Shown: piece after piece, positions 5,560 to 10,185 of the stretch
How the letters are laid out: each line of letters starts with the position of its first letter
Numbering within the stretch: the stretch's first letter is position 1
NCBI GenBank assembly: GCA_024278395.1
Contig: JAJRTG010000076.1
Span: 1 to 10,185, forward strand
Direction of reading: 5' to 3'
DNA length: 10,185 nucleotides
DNA from: Fidelibacterota bacterium
Lineage (GTDB): Bacteria; Bipolaricaulota; Bipolaricaulia; UBA7950; UBA9294
The notes under the pieces: generated by a model
Databases searched by the model: none
Told to the model about the DNA's origin: nothing
What the model saw: the letters and a program-made list of their open reading frames with translations, nothing else
Made by a program: the position numbers and the translations under genes

Positions 5560-6249
5560 ATGAACTTCGACTACGTCCTGGATATAGTCCTTTCGCTCAT
5601 CGCCGTCTTCGCCGCGATCGTGCTCCACGAGGTGTCGCACGGCTATGTCGCCTACCGGCTCGGGGATCCGACGGCCAAGGCGCACGGCCGGTTGACCCTC
5701 AACCCGCTCGCCCACATCGACCCGATCGGGACGATCCTCGTCCCGTTGATCCTGGTGGCGTTCCGCTCCCCCTTCCTTTTCGGATGGGCGAAGCCGGTTC
5801 CGATCAACCCCAACTACTTCCGCAACCCGTTCAAGGGGATGCTCTACGTGGCGATCGCCGGTCCGGCGACGAACACCGTCCTCGCCCTACTGACCGCCGG
5901 GATCGGGCGGGGAGCGCTCACCGTGGTCCCCAACGCGGTCCTATTCGGCGCATCCTTCACCGCCCATCTCGTGCAGGCCCTGTTCTACCTCCTGGGGATA
6001 TTCGTCATCATCAACGTGATCCTCGCGGTGTTTAACATGATCCCGATCCCGCCCCTCGACGGCTCCCGCGTCCTCACCTACTTCCTCCCCCCGGAGGGGA
6101 AGCGGGTGATGCTGATGCTCGAGCGGTACGGGATGCTGATCCTCCTCGCGATCATCCTCCTTGGTGGAATCGGTCAGTTGATCAACGCGACGAGTGGAAT
6201 CTGGCGAGCTCTTCTCGGGATCCGCTGGCTCGCCTCCCTCACCTTCTAG
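5560..6249 (+). CDS. Site-2 protease family (M50) intramembrane zinc metalloprotease
   Basis: This polytopic membrane protease cleaves transmembrane substrates. The 229 residues carry the zinc motif HEVSH (23-27) within the first membrane helix region, the family's downstream GRLTLNPLAHIDPIGT (43-58), a GPATN turn (101-105), and NMIPIPPLDG (159-168) with D167 as the third zinc ligand. About five to six hydrophobic segments are visible. There is no PDZ or CBS domain, so it belongs to the minimal class (Bacillus YwhC-like) rather than the RseP class. GGGG lies four bases before the ATG. It follows rqcH by 12 bp and is probably co-transcribed. Substrate unknown. A strong new promoter follows for the next gene, so the operon likely ends here. 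Confidence 0.9.
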   Translation: MNFDYVLDIVLSLIAVFAAIVLHEVSHGYVAYRLGDPTAKAHGRLTLNPLAHIDPIGTILVPLILVAFRSPFLFGWAKPVPINPNYFRNPFKGMLYVAIAGPATNTVLALLTAGIGRGALTVVPNAVLFGASFTAHLVQALFYLLGIFVIINVILAVFNMIPIPPLDGSRVLTYFLPPEGKRVMLMLERYGMLILLAIILLGGIGQLINATSGIWRALLGIRWLASLTF

Positions 6250-6258
6250 CCCCACTCC

Positions 6259-6287
6259 TTGTTCCACCCTTTCCCCGAGCGTATAAT
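6259..6287 (+). promoter_or_regulatory. Promoter of tig-clpP
   Basis: A -35 TTGTTC (6259-6264) is 17 bp from a perfect -10 TATAAT (6282-6287). Transcription should start near 6294, giving a leader of about 28 nt that holds the AGGGAGAGGA Shine-Dalgarno (6307-6316) and the GTG start at 6322. Confidence 0.75.
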
Positions 6288-6321
6288 CCCACAAGCAACC
6301 AACGATAGGGAGAGGATTTCC

Positions 6322-7575
6322 GTGACAAGCCGACAGACGAAATACGAGATCAAGGACCGTACCCCGACCGAGGTGACGTTGGAGATCACCGTCGATCCAG
6401 CGGAGGTGCGCAGTGCGATAGACGAGGTATACCGCCGCTACAGCCGCGAGGTGAACATCCCCGGGTTCCGCAAGGGGCACGTCCCGCGCAACCTCCTCGA
6501 AGCGCGGTTCGGCAGGGAACTGTTCCTGGGAGAGGCGCAGAAGGACCTGGAGGAAAAGCATCTCCCTCAGGCGATAGCCGAGCTCGAGCTTCATCCGGTC
6601 ACCCCGCCGAAGACCGAGGAGGCCGAGCTCGAAGAGGGGGGATCTTTCGTATTCACCGCCAGCTTCTCCGTGCTCCCCGAGTTCGAGCTCCCCGAGTACA
6701 AGGGGATCGAGATCTCCGTCCCACCGGAGAAGGAAGTGAGCGACGACGATATCCAGGGGGCCCTGGAGGAGATCCGCAGCCGGTTCGGCACCCTCGTCCC
6801 CAAAGAAGGCGAGATAGTCTCCGCCGGAGACATCGTGCGCGTCAAGGAGGGCGAGGAGGAGTGGGATACCCGCGTCGAGGAGGACAACCCGGTCACAGCG
6901 AAGTTGATCGGCCGCAAGGTGGGGGAGACGGTGGAGATCTCGTTCGAGGTGGGGGAGGGCAAGACCGTGAACACATCCCTCACAATCCTCGGATTGAAGG
7001 AGATATCCCTCCCGGAGATCGACGATGAGCTCGCCAAGGACGCTGGCTACGACAGCCTCGATGCCCTGAAGGCGGACATCCGCGCCCGCCTTGAGAACGC
7101 GCGGGCGCGGGAGCGCAGGCGCGAGATCGAGCTGCGGCTCCTCGACAAGCTGATCGACCAGGTGGAGATCCCGCTCCCCCAGGCACTGGTGGAGGAGATC
7201 GCCGAGGAGGAGTTGGACGAGCTGAAGAGGAACCTCGCTCATCCCCGCTCTCCGCTCTCATTTGAGGATTATCTGCGGGAGAAGGAACAGACCGAGGACG
7301 AGGTGCGGGCCAACTACCGCGACCGCGTCTCCCGCCGCATCCGCCGCGAGCTGATGCTGCAGCGGATAGCCGCGGCGGAGGGGATCGAGATCTCGGACGA
7401 GGAGCTTGAGGAGCTGGCGAAGCAGGACGCGGAGAAGGAGCAGGAGAACCCGCTCCGGTTCATCGCCCGGCTCAAGGCCGAGGAGCGGTGGGACGACTAC
7501 CGCACGTCGAAGATCAACGCCCGCGTCCTCGAACTCCTGTATCAGAACGCGAAGATCAAGGAGGAGGCGGAATGA
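6322..7575 (+). CDS. tig: Trigger factor (ribosome-bound chaperone)
   Basis: Trigger factor docks at the ribosome exit tunnel and protects nascent chains. The 417 residues show the ribosome-binding domain with the signature PGFRKGHVPRNLL (47-59), a short central FKBP-like domain (about 157-227), and the long helical C-terminal chaperone domain (about 230-410, rich in Glu/Arg/Leu). The central domain is roughly 20 residues shorter than in E. coli and lacks a recognisable IPGFE-type active-site segment, so peptidyl-prolyl isomerase activity is doubtful. The start is GTG at 6322, five bases after AGGGAGAGGA and within the expected distance of a consensus promoter; upstream in-frame codons overlap the promoter and have no SD. 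The stop overlaps the clpP start (ATGA), the usual tig-clpP operon link. Confidence 0.95.
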   Translation: MTSRQTKYEIKDRTPTEVTLEITVDPAEVRSAIDEVYRRYSREVNIPGFRKGHVPRNLLEARFGRELFLGEAQKDLEEKHLPQAIAELELHPVTPPKTEEAELEEGGSFVFTASFSVLPEFELPEYKGIEISVPPEKEVSDDDIQGALEEIRSRFGTLVPKEGEIVSAGDIVRVKEGEEEWDTRVEEDNPVTAKLIGRKVGETVEISFEVGEGKTVNTSLTILGLKEISLPEIDDELAKDAGYDSLDALKADIRARLENARARERRREIELRLLDKLIDQVEIPLPQALVEEIAEEELDELKRNLAHPRSPLSFEDYLREKEQTEDEVRANYRDRVSRRIRRELMLQRIAAAEGIEISDEELEELAKQDAEKEQENPLRFIARLKAEERWDDYRTSKINARVLELLYQNAKIKEEAE

Positions 7576-8168
7576 AGCCGACCGCCCAGATCCCGTTCGT
7601 CATCGACCGCACCGGCCATGTCGAGCGCACCTACGACATCTATTCCCGCCTGCTCGAGGACCGCATCGTCTTCCTCCGCCAGCCGATTGACGACGAGGTG
7701 GCGAACGTGGTGATCGCCCAGATGCTCTTCCTCGCGGCGAAGGACCCGAGCAAGGACATCAAGCTGTACATCAACTCCCCCGGCGGGTCGGTCACCGCCG
7801 GGTTCGCGATCTACGACACCATGCAGTACGTGAGCTGCGACGTCTCCACGATCTGCATCGGCCAGGCGGCGAGCATGGCGGCGGTCCTCCTCGCTGCTGG
7901 GACAAAGGGGAAGCGCTCGGCGCTCCCCAACTCGCGCATCCTCATCCACCAGATCTTCGGCGGGGCGCAGGGACAGGCGATCGACGTCAAGATCCAGACC
8001 GATGAGCTCCTGCGGATGCGGGACCAGATCAACCGGATCCTCGCCCACCACACCGGCCAGACGGTGAAGAAGATCGCCAAGGACACCGACCGCGACTTCT
8101 ACATGTCCCCGGAGGCGGCGAAGGAGTACGGGATCATCGACCGGATCATCGCCCCGCGCAACACCTAG
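7572..8168 (+). CDS. clpP: ATP-dependent Clp protease proteolytic subunit
   Basis: ClpP is the serine peptidase barrel fed by AAA+ unfoldases such as ClpX, ClpA or ClpC. The 198 residues are the normal mature length, with no long propeptide. The catalytic triad is S101 (GQAASMAAVLL), H126 (RILIHQ) and D175 (DRDFYMSPEAAKEYG). NSPGGSVTAG (68-77) forms the oxyanion/substrate loop. The axial-loop region near the N-terminus (IPFVIDRTGHVERTYDIYSR) is present. The ATG is embedded in the tig stop (ATGA) and preceded by AAGGAGG within tig. clpX, which often comes next, is not here: the neighbouring gene is a convergent S9 peptidase whose stop codon shares CTAG with that of clpP. The unfoldase must be encoded elsewhere. 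Confidence 0.97.
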   Translation: MKPTAQIPFVIDRTGHVERTYDIYSRLLEDRIVFLRQPIDDEVANVVIAQMLFLAAKDPSKDIKLYINSPGGSVTAGFAIYDTMQYVSCDVSTICIGQAASMAAVLLAAGTKGKRSALPNSRILIHQIFGGAQGQAIDVKIQTDELLRMRDQINRILAHHTGQTVKKIAKDTDRDFYMSPEAAKEYGIIDRIIAPRNT

Positions 8169-9979
8169 AGGTTCCGGGTCATGAACTCAGCGAGCAGCGT
8201 GTAGGTGCGGATCTTGTGGGAGATGTCCGAGGAGCCGTGCCCCTCCTCGCCGAGCTCCACGTACTCGAAGTCCTCTCCCTCCTTGTGCCCGAGCTCGAGC
8301 AGGCGGTCGCGGAACAGGCGCGACTGCTCGACCGGGCAGCGGGGGTCGTTCACCCCGTGCACGAGGAGGAGCTTCGCCTTGAGGTTCTGTGCGTAGTTGA
8401 CCGCGCTGCGCTCCCGCCACAGCGCGGCGTTCTCCTCGGGATCGCCCAGGTGCCAGCGCAGGTAGTACTTGAAGTGCTCCATGCTCTTCTCGTAGAGCCG
8501 CAAAAGATCGCTGACCCCGACCCAGGCCACCGCCGCCTTCCACAGGGCCGGCTTCTTCACCACCTGCATCAGGGTCATGTACCCGCCGTAGGAGCCGCCG
8601 AACACCCCCAACCGGTTCGGATCGACGAACGGGAGCGTCTTCAGGTACTCCGCCCCGGCGGCGACGTCCTCGAGGTCCGCCCCGCCCCAGTCGTAGCGGT
8701 TCATGTCGCGGAAGGCGACCCCGTAGCCGGTGCTCCCGCGGATGTTCGGCTCCAGCACCACGAACCCGCGGTCGACGAGGAACTGGGCGTAGGGATCGAA
8801 CGTGCGGAAGAACTGCCCGGTAGGACCGCCGTGCACGACCACGATCGCCGGAAGCCTTTCCCCCTCCGGGATGTCGGGGGGGATGTACAGGATCGCCGGG
8901 ATCTCGAGCCCGTCGAACGATCTGTAGGTGATGTACCGCTCCGGAACGAACACGGACGGGTCGATCGACCCGTATTCCGCCGGGATGAGAACGGAGTACG
9001 TGTCGCTCTTCAGATCGTAGAGCAACAGCTCGGGACGGCGGGTGGCTGAGGTGTGGGTGAGGAGAAGGGCGCTGTCGTCGAGGACGAACTCCGCCCCGTA
9101 CGCCACCCCGGGCGGGATGTCGAGGGTCCGGGCCTTTCCGGTCTCGACCTCGTACAGCACCGGCCGGATCGTCGCGTCCTGGTTGCGCAGGGCGACAAGA
9201 TAACGACCGTCTCGCGAGACGGTGGTCGCGGTCTCGTCCACCCCCTCCTCCCCGAAGAAGCGGACCTCGCCCGTCTCGAGGTCGAGGAGACCGGGGCGGT
9301 TCACCCCGGAGGCGTCGGAGGTGAACGCGAGGCGGCGGCCGTCGGGGAGCCACTTCGCCGGCAGGTCCTTCGAACCGACCTTCACCTGCAGGACGCGCTT
9401 TATCCCGCTCCCGTCCGCGTTCACGACGTAGATGTCCTGGTTCTTGAGCTCGTCGGTCTCGTTGCAGGCGAAAGCGACCCGGGTCCCGTCCGGGCTCCAG
9501 ATCCCCCCTGTGAGCACCGGGTTCTCAAACCGAGTGAGCGGGGTCACCTCGGACCCGTCCGGGCGGAGCTTGTACAAGTTCAACTGGCCGTCGCGGTTGG
9601 AGAGCATCGTCAGCCACCCGTCGTCCGGGGAGAACTCGACCGGGATCTCCTGGGCGGCAGGAGTGTCGGTGAGCCGGGTCACGTCCCCGGTTTTGGCATC
9701 GATCGAGTAGAGGTCGTGCTGCTCGTTCCCGTCCTTATCCTTGGCGAACACGATCCTCGTCCCGTCCCTGCTCCAGGCGAACCCGGCGCGCAGGGAGCGG
9801 GGGACCTCACCGTGGCTCAGTTGGCGCGGGGTCCCGTCGGGCAGGGAACAGGTATAAAGCTCCACCCTCCCTGTCTTGTCCCAGTAGAACGCGAGCTTCT
9901 CCTTATCCCACGCCGGTCTCACGAAGTAGAAACTTGGCAGGCTGGCGAGTTCCTTCAGCGGTATATTCCCTCTCCTCAT
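8165..9979 (-). CDS. S9 family serine peptidase (acylaminoacyl-peptidase / DPP-like)
   Basis: This enzyme cleaves short peptides with an alpha/beta-hydrolase domain gated by a beta-propeller. The 604 residues have an N-terminal propeller (about 20-345) with repeated blade motifs such as WSRDGTRIVFAK (69-80), FSPDDGWLTMLS (116-127) and WSPDGTRVAFAC (161-172). The C-terminal hydrolase domain (about 350-604) has oxyanion HGGP (383-386), nucleophile S463 in GGSYGGYMT, D545 in HGVNDPRCP and H581 in EGHGSS. There is no signal peptide, so it is likely cytoplasmic and acts on peptides released by larger proteases such as ClpP. The start ATG at 9979 follows AAGGAGGG by four bases. Its own promoter lies upstream. 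The exact specificity (acylaminoacyl versus dipeptidyl) cannot be read from sequence. Confidence 0.95.
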   Translation of the reverse strand: MRRGNIPLKELASLPSFYFVRPAWDKEKLAFYWDKTGRVELYTCSLPDGTPRQLSHGEVPRSLRAGFAWSRDGTRIVFAKDKDGNEQHDLYSIDAKTGDVTRLTDTPAAQEIPVEFSPDDGWLTMLSNRDGQLNLYKLRPDGSEVTPLTRFENPVLTGGIWSPDGTRVAFACNETDELKNQDIYVVNADGSGIKRVLQVKVGSKDLPAKWLPDGRRLAFTSDASGVNRPGLLDLETGEVRFFGEEGVDETATTVSRDGRYLVALRNQDATIRPVLYEVETGKARTLDIPPGVAYGAEFVLDDSALLLTHTSATRRPELLLYDLKSDTYSVLIPAEYGSIDPSVFVPERYITYRSFDGLEIPAILYIPPDIPEGERLPAIVVVHGGPTGQFFRTFDPYAQFLVDRGFVVLEPNIRGSTGYGVAFRDMNRYDWGGADLEDVAAGAEYLKTLPFVDPNRLGVFGGSYGGYMTLMQVVKKPALWKAAVAWVGVSDLLRLYEKSMEHFKYYLRWHLGDPEENAALWRERSAVNYAQNLKAKLLLVHGVNDPRCPVEQSRLFRDRLLELGHKEGEDFEYVELGEEGHGSSDISHKIRTYTLLAEFMTRNL

Positions 9980-10002
9980 CGTCCCTCCTTCGAGTTTAAT
10001 AG

Positions 10003-10030
10003 ATTATCCCCCTACCACCTGCCCGATCAA
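10003..10030 (-). promoter_or_regulatory. Promoter of the S9 peptidase gene
   Basis: On the minus strand, a -35 TTGATC (10025-10030) and a -10 GATAAT (10003-10008) are 16 bp apart. Transcription should start near 9997, giving a short leader with the AAGGAGGG site. The -35 box contains the TGA stop codon of the upstream gene. Confidence 0.6.
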
Positions 10031-10185
10031 CCACTGTAATGGGCCAGGAGATGGTTACCACCCATGTTCAGAGCCCAGTCGGCACTGATTCGGTCGAGGA
10101 TCAGCGGTGGGAACAGGGCAAACTCCTCCGGTACGGTAATCCCCAACTCCCTCAACTTGGCAAATGGAGTCTTACCTTCCATGTC
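10027..10185 (-). CDS. Unidentified protein, C-terminal end (partial)
   Basis: An open frame enters from the right edge on the minus strand and ends at TGA (10027-10029). It reads (D)MEGKTPFAKLRELGITVPEE, then FALFPPLILDRISADWALN and MGGNHLLAHYSG. It is 52 codons in this window. The ATG at 10182 may be internal or the true start; the upstream sequence needed to judge is missing. The residue mix (aromatic and Leu-rich, no low-complexity repeats) looks like real protein. Its stop lies only 48 bp from the peptidase start, and the peptidase promoter begins inside it. I do not recognise the family. Confidence 0.5.
   Translation of the reverse strand, partial: DMEGKTPFAKLRELGITVPEEFALFPPLILDRISADWALNMGGNHLLAHYSG

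Noticed and set aside
5941..7242. 433-codon minus-strand frame opposite the M50 protease and tig
   Set aside because: Antisense to two conserved genes, crosses the tig promoter, and resembles no protein family.
9053..10039. 328-codon plus-strand frame opposite the S9 peptidase
   Set aside because: Shadow of the peptidase gene: no SD, no recognisable domain, and it runs through the peptidase promoter.

Overview
This is a gene-dense, high-GC (roughly 60-65%) bacterial chromosome segment. Shine-Dalgarno sites are strong (AAGGAGG types), promoters are of the sigma70 kind (TATAAT-like -10 boxes), and gaps between genes are very short. The tungsten/molybdenum-pterin oxidoreductase and the four-cluster ferredoxin suggest an anaerobe. 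With the divergent housekeeping genes, a deep-branching anaerobic lineage such as Bipolaricaulota/Acetothermia is possible, but that placement is a low-confidence impression and was not tested. No phage, insertion sequence, CRISPR array or other mobile element is visible.

Layout, left to right. (1) The 3' part of an Fpg/Nei-type DNA glycosylase (+) meets a membrane-anchored protein of unknown function (-) tail to tail; their stop codons share one CTAG. (2) A redox module follows (+): a four-[4Fe-4S] ferredoxin and, overlapping it by 14 nt, an aldehyde:ferredoxin oxidoreductase family enzyme. A Crp/Fnr- or Rex-like palindrome and a GC-rich dyad lie upstream. (3) On the minus strand are tRNA-Thr(CGT) and, just downstream of it, a 51-residue single-pass membrane protein. 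(4) Diverging from the tRNA is the ribosome rescue factor gene rqcH (+). An in-frame TAG splits it just inside the NFACT-R domain, and it is followed closely by a site-2 (M50) metalloprotease. (5) A well-formed promoter drives trigger factor and ClpP (tig-clpP, ATGA overlap). (6) An S9 family serine peptidase (-) converges on clpP, again with shared CTAG stops, and has its own promoter. (7) The C-terminal end of an unidentified gene (-) closes the window.

Much of the right two thirds concerns protein quality control: RqcH (C-terminal tailing of stalled nascent chains), trigger factor (folding of nascent chains), ClpP (degradation), an intramembrane protease and an oligopeptidase-like S9 enzyme. 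The items most worth follow-up are the amber codon in rqcH, the divergent oxidoreductase module with its upstream control elements, the tRNA-linked small membrane protein, and the repeated CTAG stop-sharing at gene junctions. I did not find a clearly new multi-gene system.
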